Origin: Noviherbaspirillum pedocola
GTDB lineage: Bacteria; Pseudomonadota; Gammaproteobacteria; Burkholderiales; Burkholderiaceae_D
Reading direction: 5' to 3'
DNA length: 64,000 nucleotides
NCBI RefSeq assembly: GCF_016632335.1
Contig: NZ_JAEPBG010000001.1
Span: forward strand, 62,001-126,000
Shown: in pieces, positions 34,509 to 45,376 of the stretch
Position numbering within the stretch: position 1 is the first letter of the stretch
Layout of the letters: each line of letters opens with the position of its first letter
Notes under the pieces: generated by a model
The model's database searches: none
Told to the model about the DNA's origin: nothing
What the model saw: only the letters and a program-made list of their open reading frames with translations
Position numbers and translations under genes: made by a program

Positions 34509-35332
34509 CCGGCATCGCAAACCGGGCGCAGTCGGCTTGTGGCAACACCCGCGGAAGCACGCGGCCAGTCGGGCAGGAAGAGCCGCGGCGCATCCTGCTT
34601 GCGCTGCACGATGGAGCCTTGCTGGATGAGGCATGCGCGGCGCTCGAGGCGCTGGGCATGGAAATCGCGGTTGCCGACACGGTTGAAGAGGCGCTGTTGC
34701 TACAGACCGAACGCCACTGCGAGCTGATCCTGATCGACGCGGCGCTGGCTCGCCAGCATGCCTACGCTGCGATACGTCACTTGCGCGCGCTTGGCACACG
34801 GCGCATTCCTCTCATCGCCTGCGCCGCAGGCATGGACGAAGCTGGACGCAACGCGTTGCTGCGCGCCGACATCGACGATGTCTGCGCGCCACCGCTGGTC
34901 CGAACGCAGTTGAGCCGCCTGCTGCATCTGTGGCTGCCGCTCAAGGAAGACGAAGCGTCTTGCGACAGTGGCGGCGCCGGAATGCGTTCGGTAGCGGACT
35001 TGCTCGGCGCCGGTTTCAGCACCGTCGCCCAGACGTTTTGTCGCGAGAGCGCAGCGCGCCTCGATGCATTGCGTTCCGGTTTGCGCGACGGTAATGCAGA
35101 AGATCTTGCCGGCACGGCGCATGCGCTAGGCGGCAGTAGCGCATCGATAGGCGCATGGCGCATGGCGGGACTGTGCCGCGCGCTGGAACTGCAATGCCTG
35201 GCCGGGATCGAAGGCCGGCTGCCGCAACTGATGGATGACATCGAGGCTGAATACCGCAGGCAATCGCATTGCCTCGCGCAGATGATTGCAGCGCAAGGTG
35301 CAACCCGGCCGACATCGGCGCTGGCGCGCTGA
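34505..35332 (+). CDS. Receiver-Hpt phosphorelay protein
   Basis: The 275-residue protein has a receiver-like domain (about 28-145; RRILLALHDGALL, Asp78 in LILIDAALA) and a C-terminal Hpt domain (about 165-265) with phosphorylatable His206 in GTAHALGGSSASIGA. The receiver keeps the acceptor Asp, but the N-terminal acidic pair is reduced to HD. It would pass phosphate between a kinase and a regulator. It starts inside the stop codon of FNR-like paralog 2 (ATGA) and is followed 18 nt later by a single-domain receiver. Confidence 0.8.
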   Translation: MTGIANRAQSACGNTRGSTRPVGQEEPRRILLALHDGALLDEACAALEALGMEIAVADTVEEALLLQTERHCELILIDAALARQHAYAAIRHLRALGTRRIPLIACAAGMDEAGRNALLRADIDDVCAPPLVRTQLSRLLHLWLPLKEDEASCDSGGAGMRSVADLLGAGFSTVAQTFCRESAARLDALRSGLRDGNAEDLAGTAHALGGSSASIGAWRMAGLCRALELQCLAGIEGRLPQLMDDIEAEYRRQSHCLAQMIAAQGATRPTSALAR

Positions 35333-35350
35333 GCCGCGACGCACGACGAC

Positions 35351-35791
35351 ATGACCGCAGAACGCAGCGGCGACACCTGCGCAGCCTCGGATGCGAGCGG
35401 CTCGTGTCCGAGCGCGATCGTCATCGATGACAGCGGCGTCGAACGGCTGCTTGCCGCCGCGATGCTGCAAAAGCTCGGATTCCATGCGCAGACCGCGTCC
35501 GATGCGCAGGCCGCGCTCGCGATGGTGGCAGGCCGACGCTATGCGCTTGCGCTTTGCGACATCTCCTTGCCCGGAACCGATGGCTTGACGCTGCTGGTCG
35601 CAATGCGTTCTCTCGACGTCAAGCTGCGCTGCGTGATGCTGAGCAGTCATGACGATGCAGCATACAAAGCCAAAGCGCTGCAGCGCGGCGCGGCGGCTTA
35701 CCTGATCAAGCCGCTGCGCCTGGAGCCCTTGGCAGAGACGCTGCGCGGCATGTTTCCCGAGATGGGTGGAATGATGGGGAATGGAGGTTGA
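35351..35791 (+). CDS. Single-domain response regulator
   Basis: The 146-residue protein is one receiver domain: acidic pair in AIVIDDSG (Asp26/27), acceptor Asp70 in LALCDISLPG, Ser/Thr switch in VMLSSHDD and Lys in YLIKPLRL. There is no output domain; it may be the phosphate donor or sink for the Hpt protein encoded just upstream. The last residues are Gly/Met-rich. Confidence 0.88.
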   Translation: MTAERSGDTCAASDASGSCPSAIVIDDSGVERLLAAAMLQKLGFHAQTASDAQAALAMVAGRRYALALCDISLPGTDGLTLLVAMRSLDVKLRCVMLSSHDDAAYKAKALQRGAAAYLIKPLRLEPLAETLRGMFPEMGGMMGNGG

Positions 35792-35923
35792 TATGCCGCG
35801 CTGTGTCAGGCACGGCAGGCGCCACATTCGGGCATTCGCCTATCTTGTATTACCTGCTTTGCCCAAGCATCGATCGAACAAGCGCGTGGGCTGCGCCGAC
35901 CCTGCAAAATCGATGCATCCCCC

Positions 35924-36748
35924 CTAATCCCGCCCGCCCTGCGACGGCCGGCGCAGCGTGTTGACCATGGCAATCAGGCGCGGCCGCACTTCTTCGAGCA
36001 GGAATTCCTGCTTCAGATTGAAAGCCGGTCCGCCGCAGTTGATCGACATTGGCGGCGCGTTGTCGGCCGGGCGGAAAGCCACCGCGATCGCATTCACATC
36101 CGGCTGCCAGTCGCCGAAGGAAGTACAGCAGCCCAGCGTCTGGTATTCCTCCACCGCGCGCGCCATGCGGTCGCGCAGCGTCGGCCAGGCCAGTTCATCG
36201 AGATCGCGCACCCGCTCCAGGATGTCGTTGCGCTCGGCGCTCGACACTTCGGCCAGGTAAGCGCGGCCCATCGCGGTGCTGGCGATCGGAATGCGCGCGC
36301 CGACATCCAGGCGCAGGGTCAGCGCGGCCTGGCTGCGGCAGTTTTCCACGTAGATCATGCTGAGCCGGTCGCGCATGCCTAGCGACACCATGGTCTGCGA
36401 GAAATCCGCAAGCTCCTGCATCAGCGGCCGGGCCAGTTGACGGATGTCCAGGCGCGACAGCATCGCGCTGCCTAGCGCCAGCGTCGCGGAACCGAGTCGG
36501 TATTTGCCTAGCGCTTCGTCATATTGCAGATAGCCGAGCTTGGTGAGCGTATAGGTCAGCCGCGAGACCGTCGACTTCGGCAGCCTGCTGCGCTCGGCCA
36601 GTTCCTGGTTGCCGAGCAGCTTGTCGCCGGAGCGAAAGCACGCCAGCAGGTCCAGGCCGCGCGCCAACGCAGTGACGAAATGGCGGTCTTCCTTCACCCG
36701 CGGATTCGGCAGGTCGACCTTCATGGTGCTGGGGATGGGCTTGTTCAT
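35924..36748 (-). CDS. IclR-family transcriptional regulator
   Basis: The 274-residue regulator has an N-terminal winged HTH (about 25-85; ALARGLDLLACFRSG, LPKSTVSRLTYTLTKLGYL) and a C-terminal IclR effector-binding domain (about 100-265; IPIASTAMGRAYLA). It is the first gene of the minus arm of a divergent cluster, 28 nt after the CoA-ligase gene, and probably responds to the acid or CoA ester that the cluster degrades. Confidence 0.93.
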   Translation of the reverse strand: MNKPIPSTMKVDLPNPRVKEDRHFVTALARGLDLLACFRSGDKLLGNQELAERSRLPKSTVSRLTYTLTKLGYLQYDEALGKYRLGSATLALGSAMLSRLDIRQLARPLMQELADFSQTMVSLGMRDRLSMIYVENCRSQAALTLRLDVGARIPIASTAMGRAYLAEVSSAERNDILERVRDLDELAWPTLRDRMARAVEEYQTLGCCTSFGDWQPDVNAIAVAFRPADNAPPMSINCGGPAFNLKQEFLLEEVRPRLIAMVNTLRRPSQGGRD

Positions 36749-36776
36749 GATGTTTGGAAAAAAGTAGGGAGCCGAT

Positions 36777-38306
36777 TTAGTCGCCGCGCGCCGCCATGCG
36801 CTGCAATTCCTTTTTCAGAATCTTTCCGGTCGCGGCCGCCGGCAACTGCTCCAGCACCACGATTTCCGAAGGCAGCTTGTACGGCGAGAGATGCTCGCGC
36901 AGGTAGGCGCGCAGTTCGGCTTCGGCGGGCGGCGCATCGCGCGCGACTTCGATGAACGCCACCACTTCCTCGTTGCCTTCGACCGTGCGGCCGACCACCG
37001 CGGATTGCACGATGCCCGGATGCGCATTCAGCACGCCTTCGACCTCGACCGGATAGACGTTGAAGCCGGAGCGGATGATCAGCTCCTTGCTGCGGCCGAC
37101 CACGTGGAAGGCGCCGTCGGCGTCGATGCGGGCCAGGTCGCCGGTGCAGAGCCAGCCGTCGGCGGTTACCGCTTCGGCGCTGGCATCAGCGGCGCGGTAA
37201 TACCCCTTCATCACATTCGGTCCGCGCACCCGGATCTCGCCAACACCCTCCGCGCTGCCTTCGGCGCCGTGCAGCCGCACTTCAATGCCCGGTATCGGCG
37301 TGCCCACCGAGCAATCGGCGCGCGGGGCTTCCATCCGGGTCTGGCAAATCGACGGCGACGCCTCGGTCATGCCATAGCCGTTGTGCAACGGGGTGCCGAA
37401 GGCCGCTTCGAAATCAGCCTTCAATGCCGCCGTCAACGGCGCCCCGCCACTCTGCGCCACGCGCAGCCGTGGCGCACTTGGCTCGATGCCATTCGCTTCG
37501 CAATAGGCCAGCAGCTTGGCGTACATCGCCGGCGCGCCATGCATCACGCTGACCTCACCCGACGCCAGCGCCTGCGCCAGCGCGCTTTCGGAAAAACGCG
37601 GCACCAGGCGCAGCGCCGCGCCGCTGATCAGGCTCGCCGCCAGCAAGGCCGACAGGCCATACACATGGGACAGCGGCAACACGCCGTACACCGTGTCGCC
37701 GGGAGCAAGGCGGCGCAGATTGCGGTTGTTGTTGGCGATGAAGAGCAGGTTTGCATGGGTCAGCATCACTGCCTTCGGCGCGCCTGTGGTGCCGGAGGTG
37801 TAGACCAGCACCGCCACCTGTTCGGCGGCGCCATCGAACACCGGCTCGGGCACGGCATCCGGGTTGGAAGGTCCAAGCAGCACATCGCCAATGACCGGCC
37901 AATCCTCACGGATAGCGCCGCGCGCCTGCCCATGCGCGGCGGCCGCCGGCGAGGCAGCGCCGAAATAGATGGCCCGGCGTGCGCCGGAATGCGCGAGAAA
38001 GTTGTCGATTTCCCGGGCCGACAGCCGGGCATTGACCGTGGCTGACCAGGCATCGAGCCGGCTCGCGGCAAGAATCGCCAAGGCCAGCGCCACGCAGTTT
38101 TCCGCGATCAGCAATACCCGATCGCCGGCACGCACACCCGAAGCTGCCATGCGTTCGGCCACCGTTTCTACTGCTTGCGGCAGATCGCCGTAAGAAATTC
38201 GATGAAATTCATCGCACAGCGCTATCTGCTGTGGATGGCTTGCCGACCACGGCGTCATCGCCTCGTGGATACGGCGCGGCGCAAGCGCGCCCACTCCGAT
38301 TGCCAT
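36777..38306 (-). CDS. Acyl-CoA synthetase (AMP-forming), class I adenylate-forming
   Basis: The 509-residue enzyme carries the AMP-binding P-loop VLVYTSGTTGAPKAVMLTH, NGYGMTEASP, WLCTGDLARID and the C-terminal catalytic Lys in AAATGKILKKEL. It activates a carboxylic acid to its CoA thioester. GAGGAG lies five bases upstream of ATG 38306, which decides this start over three upstream Met codons. It diverges from the hydroxyacyl-CoA dehydrogenase gene and precedes the IclR gene, so it is likely the entry enzyme of the pathway (PimA-like by context; substrate inferred). Confidence 0.9.
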   Translation of the reverse strand: MAIGVGALAPRRIHEAMTPWSASHPQQIALCDEFHRISYGDLPQAVETVAERMAASGVRAGDRVLLIAENCVALALAILAASRLDAWSATVNARLSAREIDNFLAHSGARRAIYFGAASPAAAAHGQARGAIREDWPVIGDVLLGPSNPDAVPEPVFDGAAEQVAVLVYTSGTTGAPKAVMLTHANLLFIANNNRNLRRLAPGDTVYGVLPLSHVYGLSALLAASLISGAALRLVPRFSESALAQALASGEVSVMHGAPAMYAKLLAYCEANGIEPSAPRLRVAQSGGAPLTAALKADFEAAFGTPLHNGYGMTEASPSICQTRMEAPRADCSVGTPIPGIEVRLHGAEGSAEGVGEIRVRGPNVMKGYYRAADASAEAVTADGWLCTGDLARIDADGAFHVVGRSKELIIRSGFNVYPVEVEGVLNAHPGIVQSAVVGRTVEGNEEVVAFIEVARDAPPAEAELRAYLREHLSPYKLPSEIVVLEQLPAAATGKILKKELQRMAARGD

Positions 38307-38502
38307 TCCGTCTCCTCGCATGCCGGGCGCATGCCTCTTGTTTGCGGTCGATACTGTCATAATGAAATGCAAAAATCAATGCGGAACAGAATTTCATTTC
38401 GCACAGCAGAACCGACGCAGTGCAACTCCTGATTCTTACTCTCACTGCTGAAAAGCGTATGCATCCCTATTCGAATTGCGGTTTATCAAGCAGCGCCGTT
38501 TC

Positions 38503-38586
38503 TTGACAGCGCCATCAAACGCACATAGAGTTCCGCATACTCAAACAAGATTCCACCGTGCAGAATTTCAGTTCCGATTTCGGAAC
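38503..38586 (+). promoter_or_regulatory. Promoter and palindromic operator of the beta-oxidation cluster
   Basis: TTGACA (38503-38508), a 17-bp spacer and TAGAGT (38526-38531) form a sigma-70 promoter. Downstream lies a palindrome GTTCCGA-TT-TCGGAAC (38571-38586), about 33 nt after the expected start point; a related half-site GTTCCGCA overlaps the -10 end at 38530. TTCCG-type palindromes suit IclR-family repressors, and the IclR gene is in the same cluster. Regulator assignment is inference. Confidence 0.6.
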
Positions 38587-38625
38587 AACACTGTACCGAT
38601 CAACGGACACCACAGGAGACTTCCG

Positions 38626-40167
38626 ATGCAAGCACTAGAGCGCCCGGATCCCGTATCCGGAGATGTCGTCATCGGCATCGTCGGTTGCGGCGTGATGGGA
38701 CGCGGCATTGCGCAGATTGCCGCGCAGGCCGGCGCCACCGTCTGGCTCAATGACACCCGCGCCGATGCTGCGCAAGCCGCGAAAGCCGGCATTGCGGACA
38801 CTTTCAACATGCTCGCCGGCAAGGGCAAGATGAGCGCCGAAGCCGCGCAGGCGGCATGCGCGCGCCTCAATGCGGCCGCCAGTCTGGAAGACCTCGCCGG
38901 CTGCCACGTCGTCGTCGAGGCGATCGTGGAAAAGCTGGAAGCCAAGCAATCGCTGTTCGCCGCGCTGGAAAACATCCTCGGCGAAGACGCGATCCTGGCC
39001 ACCAACACCTCCTCGCTGTCGGTGACCGCGATCGCGGCCGGACTGAAGCATCCCGAACGCGTGGTCGGCTTCCACTTCTTCAACCCGGTGCCGCTGATGA
39101 AGATCGTCGAGGCGATCGGCGGCCTGCTGACTGAGCCCTCCATCGTCGATTACATGCTCGCGCTCGGCCGCCGCTGGGGCCACACTGCAGTGCGCGCGAA
39201 GGACACGCCGGGTTTCATCGTCAACCATGCCGGGCGCGGCTTCGGCACCGAGGGCCTGCGCATCCTGGCCGAGGACGTCACCGACATCGCCACGCTGGAC
39301 CGCATCCTGCGCGACGGTCCGGGCTTCAGGCTCGGGCCCTGCGAACTGATGGATTTGACCGGGCTGGACGTGTCGCACCCGGTGATGGAATCGATCTACC
39401 ACCAGTATTACGAAGAACCGCGCTTCCGCCCGCAGAACCTGACGCGCCAGATGCTCGCCGCGGGCGCCGTCGGCCGCAAGGTCGGCCACGGCTTCTACCG
39501 TTATGACGCCGAAGGCAAGAAGCAGACGCCAGCCGAACCCGCGCCCTCCTCCGCGCTGCCACCGTCGGTGTGGCTGTCGCGCGCGCGGCCGCAGCTGGCC
39601 GAGCGCATCGCGCCCTTTCTCAAGGCAGCCGGCGTTGCCATCGAGGATGGCGAGCGTCCGAGCGAGAATGCGCTGATCGTGGTCACGCCGCTGGGCGACG
39701 ACGCCACCCGCTGCTGCGTTGTCGAAGGCCTGGATGCGCGCCGCACCGTCGCGGTGGAAACCCTGTTTGATCTGACCAGGCGCCGCGTCGTGATGACCAA
39801 TCCGGCCACCGATGCCCGCTATGCCGACATGGCGCGCGGCCTGTTCGCGGCCGATGGCGCGGCGGTCAGCCTGGTGCGCGACAGCAGCGGCCTGGTGTCG
39901 CAGCGGGTGGTGGCACACATCATCAACATCGCCGCCGAGATCGCGCAGCAGGGCATTGCCGAGCCGGCCGACATCGACCGCGCAGTGACTCTCGGCCTCG
40001 GTTATCCGCGCGGCCCGCTGGCCTGGGGCGACGAACTTGGCGCGGCAACCGTGCTCAATATCCTTGGCAACCTGCAGCAGGAAACCGGCGATCCGCGCTA
40101 TCGCCCCAGCCAGTGGCTGCGACGCCGCGCCGAACTCGGCCTGTCGCTGCTGCAGCGCGAACCCTGA
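38626..40167 (+). CDS. 3-hydroxyacyl-CoA dehydrogenase, two C-terminal domains
   Basis: The 513-residue enzyme has a Rossmann NAD domain (VIGIVGCGVMGRGIAQIAAQAG), the catalytic His region VVGFHFFNPVPLMKIVEAI, a first 3HCDH C-terminal domain (about 190-290; KDTPGFIVNHAGRGFG) and a second one (about 405-505; SSGLVSQRVVAHIINIAAE). This is the PaaH/PaaC-like long form. It oxidises L-3-hydroxyacyl-CoA to the 3-oxo thioester. AGGAG precedes ATG 38626. A strong terminator directly follows the stop. Confidence 0.93.
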   Translation: MQALERPDPVSGDVVIGIVGCGVMGRGIAQIAAQAGATVWLNDTRADAAQAAKAGIADTFNMLAGKGKMSAEAAQAACARLNAAASLEDLAGCHVVVEAIVEKLEAKQSLFAALENILGEDAILATNTSSLSVTAIAAGLKHPERVVGFHFFNPVPLMKIVEAIGGLLTEPSIVDYMLALGRRWGHTAVRAKDTPGFIVNHAGRGFGTEGLRILAEDVTDIATLDRILRDGPGFRLGPCELMDLTGLDVSHPVMESIYHQYYEEPRFRPQNLTRQMLAAGAVGRKVGHGFYRYDAEGKKQTPAEPAPSSALPPSVWLSRARPQLAERIAPFLKAAGVAIEDGERPSENALIVVTPLGDDATRCCVVEGLDARRTVAVETLFDLTRRRVVMTNPATDARYADMARGLFAADGAAVSLVRDSSGLVSQRVVAHIINIAAEIAQQGIAEPADIDRAVTLGLGYPRGPLAWGDELGAATVLNILGNLQQETGDPRYRPSQWLRRRAELGLSLLQREP

Positions 40168-40173
40168 GACCAT

Positions 40174-40200
40174 GCGCTGGCCCGCGGGCCAGCGCTTTTT
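40174..40200 (+). terminator. Strong intrinsic terminator inside the beta-oxidation cluster
   Basis: GCGCTGGCC/GGCCAGCGC (40174-40182 with 40187-40195) with a CGCG loop and T5 tail starts seven nt after the dehydrogenase stop. Only 45 nt remain before the next ATG. Confidence 0.9.
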
Positions 40201-40245
40201 CATTGCGCCGTACGGGGCAGTCAACACGAACAATTGGAGAAAGAC

Positions 40246-41424
<1,179 letters not shown>

Positions 41425-41434
41425 GGGCGCAACG

Positions 41435-42631
<1,197 letters not shown>

Positions 42632-42634
42632 GAC

Positions 42635-43780
42635 ATGGACTTCACCTTCACCGAAGAGCAGCAGATGCTGCAGGACACCACCCGGCGCTTCGTGGCCGGG
42701 GAATACAGCCCCGAGACCCGCCGCGAACGCCTGCGCGCGCAAGCCGCCGGCAATGCCGACCGCAAGGTCTGGCAAGGCCTGGCCGATTTGGGACTGACCG
42801 CGCTGAACGTGCCTGAAGCCGACGGCGGCCTGGGCGGCTCGGCAATCGACACCATGCTGGTCATGCAGGCGCTGGGCGAAGGCCTGGTCAACGAGCCGTT
42901 TCTGACCAGCGCCGTGCTGTCGACGCAGGCATTGACCCTGCTCGGCAGCGAGTCGCAGCGCGCGGTGATGCTGCCTGCGCTGGCCGCGGGCGAGATGATC
43001 GCCGTGTTCGCGCATGACGAACGCGCCACCCGCTTCGACCGCATGGCCGTGGCAACCCGCGCCCGCATCGATGAAGCCGGCTATGTGCTCAATGGCGCGA
43101 AAAGCATGATCGCGTATGCGCCGACGGCCGATGTGCTGCTCGTCACCGCGCGCGTCGGCGAAGCGCACCAGGATGGCGGCCTGGCCGTGTTCGCGGTGCC
43201 GCGCGTGGCCGAGGGCGTGACGATCACTTCCTTCACGATGGTCGATGGCGCGCCTGGCGGCGAAATCAGCTTCAACGACGTGCGGCTGCCGGCGCAGGCC
43301 CTGCTAGGCGAAAGCGCCCTTGATGCCAGCGCAGCGATTGCGCAGGTGCTGGACGCGGGCATCGCCGCGATCTGCGCCGAAGCCGTCGGCGCGCTGGACA
43401 AGCTGCTGGCCGCAACCGTCGAATACACCCGCACCCGCAAGCAGTTCGGCGTGCCGATCGGCAAGTTCCAGGCGCTGCAGCACCGCATGGCCGACATGGT
43501 GCTGCATATCGAGCAGGCGCGGTCGATGAGCTATCTGGCATCGGTGCGCTGCGGCGATGCGGATGCGGCAACGCGCGAGCAGACGCTGTCGGCGGCGAAG
43601 GTCATCGTCGGCCAGGCTTGCCGCTTCGTGTCGCAGCAGGCGGTGCAGCTGCATGGCGGCATGGGCGTGACCGATGAACTCGACGTCGGCCATTACTTCA
43701 AGCGCCTGATGGCCATCGAGCTGCAATTCGGCAGCACCGACAGCCACCTGGAGCACTACGCGGCGCGCATGGCGGCCTGA
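42635..43780 (+). CDS. Acyl-CoA dehydrogenase, PimD-like small subunit
   Basis: This 381-residue acyl-CoA dehydrogenase starts MDFTFTEEQQMLQDTTRRF and ends GGMGVTDELDVGHYFKRLMAIELQFGS. It lacks the usual TYEGT catalytic-Glu segment, as in PimD-like subunits that pair with a PimC-like partner. Only three bases separate it from the partner gene, implying a heteromeric enzyme. A hairpin follows. Confidence 0.88.
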   Translation: MDFTFTEEQQMLQDTTRRFVAGEYSPETRRERLRAQAAGNADRKVWQGLADLGLTALNVPEADGGLGGSAIDTMLVMQALGEGLVNEPFLTSAVLSTQALTLLGSESQRAVMLPALAAGEMIAVFAHDERATRFDRMAVATRARIDEAGYVLNGAKSMIAYAPTADVLLVTARVGEAHQDGGLAVFAVPRVAEGVTITSFTMVDGAPGGEISFNDVRLPAQALLGESALDASAAIAQVLDAGIAAICAEAVGALDKLLAATVEYTRTRKQFGVPIGKFQALQHRMADMVLHIEQARSMSYLASVRCGDADAATREQTLSAAKVIVGQACRFVSQQAVQLHGGMGVTDELDVGHYFKRLMAIELQFGSTDSHLEHYAARMAA

Positions 43781-43796
43781 TGCGGCGATAAAACCA

Positions 43797-43830
43797 ATGG
43801 GCCGATGCGGTCGTTGACGCATCGGCCCAT
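43797..43830. terminator. Bidirectional hairpin after the beta-oxidation cluster
   Basis: TGGGCCGATGCG/CGCATCGGCCCA (43798-43809 with 43818-43829) is a 12-bp stem. On the minus strand it is followed by TTGGTTTTATC, on the plus strand by no T-run. It separates two convergent genes. Confidence 0.7.
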
Positions 43831-43870
43831 CAAGCGGCTTGCCGTCTGCGCAAGCTGTTACTGCAAACTT

Positions 43871-44284
43871 CTAGCGCACGCCCCGCATCTCGTCATAAAT
43901 CTGCACGATATTGCGCTGCGCGTTGCCCTCCTCTTCGGCCGCGACGCGAAAGCATGCGCGGCGCCGGCCTTCGTCATTGGCCAGCGTGCGCAGCCAGGGC
44001 GCGACGCCGAGCCTGGCTTTCCTGCCCCTTAGGCCGATGGCCACATCCAGCCGCCACAGAAAACGGGAAAAGCATCCCGCGTTCGCTTCATTGCCGGCGG
44101 CAACTCCGAACGCTTCGAGCGCCGGATCCCAGTACCTCACTGCCAGATGCAGTTGCGAGGTGTCGATCGGCCGTACTGGCACGGCGTCCTGACCGGAATC
44201 TTCGCTAAGGGATTCGGTGCTTTCATCGTATGCATCAACTCTTGGCTCGTTGACTACAGGCTTGGCGGAACTGGACGATTGCAT
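43871..44284 (-). CDS. Hypothetical protein, 137 residues
   Basis: The ATG at 44284 follows GGAG at proper spacing. The product has a polar Ser/Asp/Glu-rich N-terminus (about 1-40) and a basic, Trp- and Arg-containing C-terminal part (RFLWRLDVAIGLRGRKARLG). There is no signal peptide or membrane helix. I recognise no family. It is flanked by a terminator on one side and the min promoter region on the other, alone on the minus strand. Confidence 0.55.
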   Translation of the reverse strand: MQSSSSAKPVVNEPRVDAYDESTESLSEDSGQDAVPVRPIDTSQLHLAVRYWDPALEAFGVAAGNEANAGCFSRFLWRLDVAIGLRGRKARLGVAPWLRTLANDEGRRRACFRVAAEEEGNAQRNIVQIYDEMRGVR

Positions 44285-44411
44285 GGCGGCTCCATGTCTT
44301 GCGGGAACGCTGGGTGCTTGTTCGCCGGCAAAAGTTCCGCCTGCCGCGTAGCCCGTGCCGCAGCGCGGTTATTTCTGCTTTTACCGCACGGGAAAGCCGA
44401 ACGGATGACGT

Positions 44412-44417
44412 TATAAT
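44412..44417 (+). promoter_or_regulatory. Possible -10 box of minCDE
   Basis: A perfect TATAAT lies 140 nt upstream of minC in a 272-bp intergenic region. No convincing -35 at standard distance was found. Confidence 0.4.
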
Positions 44418-44556
44418 GGCCGCCGGCCGGAATTCCCGGCCGCGTTGCGTTCATCGACCTCCATCGTTGTCCGCCGCATGAGCTGCCTCGCCGGCAAGCC
44501 GCATCCTCGCTGATACGCCTGGCCCGCATTCCCGTAAGCATCTATCCCTGGTTTTT

Positions 44557-45339
44557 ATGTCGAACAATCAAGCGCGCAAGCCTATCGAAATCAAGATTTC
44601 CACCGTGGTTGCCGTCGCAGCGCTGCTGCACGACACCGACATGACGGTGCTGCAGGCGGCAATGGCCGACATGACGGGTGGCGCGTCCGATTATTTCGAT
44701 GGCGAGTTTGCGATCCTGGACATCGGCGGCCTGCCCGCCAGCCATGGCGCGATCAACTGGGCGGCGCTGGTATCGCTGTTCAAGTCGCATCGGCTGAACC
44801 CGGTCGCCGTGCGCAATGCGCCGGCGGCGCTGGAAGCGGAGATCCTGGCACACGGGCTGTCGCTGGATGTGGTCGCCAAGCCGCGCAACATGCCGCGCGA
44901 CGAGGCGGAACAACCGGCTGCGGCGCCTGCTCCCGCGCCAGCGCCAACCCCGGCACCCGCACCAGCACCAGCACCAGCACCGGCCGCTCAGGTCGGCGCA
45001 ATGATCATCGATACGCCGGTGCGCGCCGGCCAGCGCGTGTATGCGCATGGCTGCGACCTCATCGTCACCGCGGCGGTCAACAACGGCGCCGAGATCATTG
45101 CCGACGGCAGCATCCATGTCTATGCGCCGCTGCGCGGCCGGGCGCTGGCCGGGGCCAGCGGCAACAACGAAGCGCGCATCTTCGCCATGAGCATGGAACC
45201 GGAACTGGTTTCCATTGCCGGCTACTACCGTACCTTCGAGGATGGCTTGCCGCGCGATCTGGCGCAGGCGCCGGGCCAGGTGCGTCTACTGGGCGATCGG
45301 ATCGAGATCACCTCGATGACCGCAGCCCTGCACAAGTAA
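44557..45339 (+). CDS. minC: Septum-site-determining protein MinC
   Basis: The 260-residue inhibitor has the MinC N-terminal domain (about 8-110), a linker with some 12 Pro-Ala repeats (about 118-142) and the C-terminal beta-helix domain (about 150-255; YAHGCDLIVTAAVNNGAEIIADGSIHVYAPLRGRALAGA). It blocks FtsZ assembly away from midcell, recruited to the membrane by MinD. First gene of minCDE. Confidence 0.96.
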   Translation: MSNNQARKPIEIKISTVVAVAALLHDTDMTVLQAAMADMTGGASDYFDGEFAILDIGGLPASHGAINWAALVSLFKSHRLNPVAVRNAPAALEAEILAHGLSLDVVAKPRNMPRDEAEQPAAAPAPAPAPTPAPAPAPAPAPAAQVGAMIIDTPVRAGQRVYAHGCDLIVTAAVNNGAEIIADGSIHVYAPLRGRALAGASGNNEARIFAMSMEPELVSIAGYYRTFEDGLPRDLAQAPGQVRLLGDRIEITSMTAALHK

Positions 45340-45376
45340 CCAAGTCCAATCCGTTCTTTCATAAAGGAGTTTGTTT

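Noticed and set aside
44935-44990. Short GCACCA tandem repeats in minC as possible CRISPR or phase-variation tract
   Set aside because: They are in-frame Pro-Ala codons of the MinC linker; the repeat unit of six bases keeps the frame, so no on/off switching is expected.
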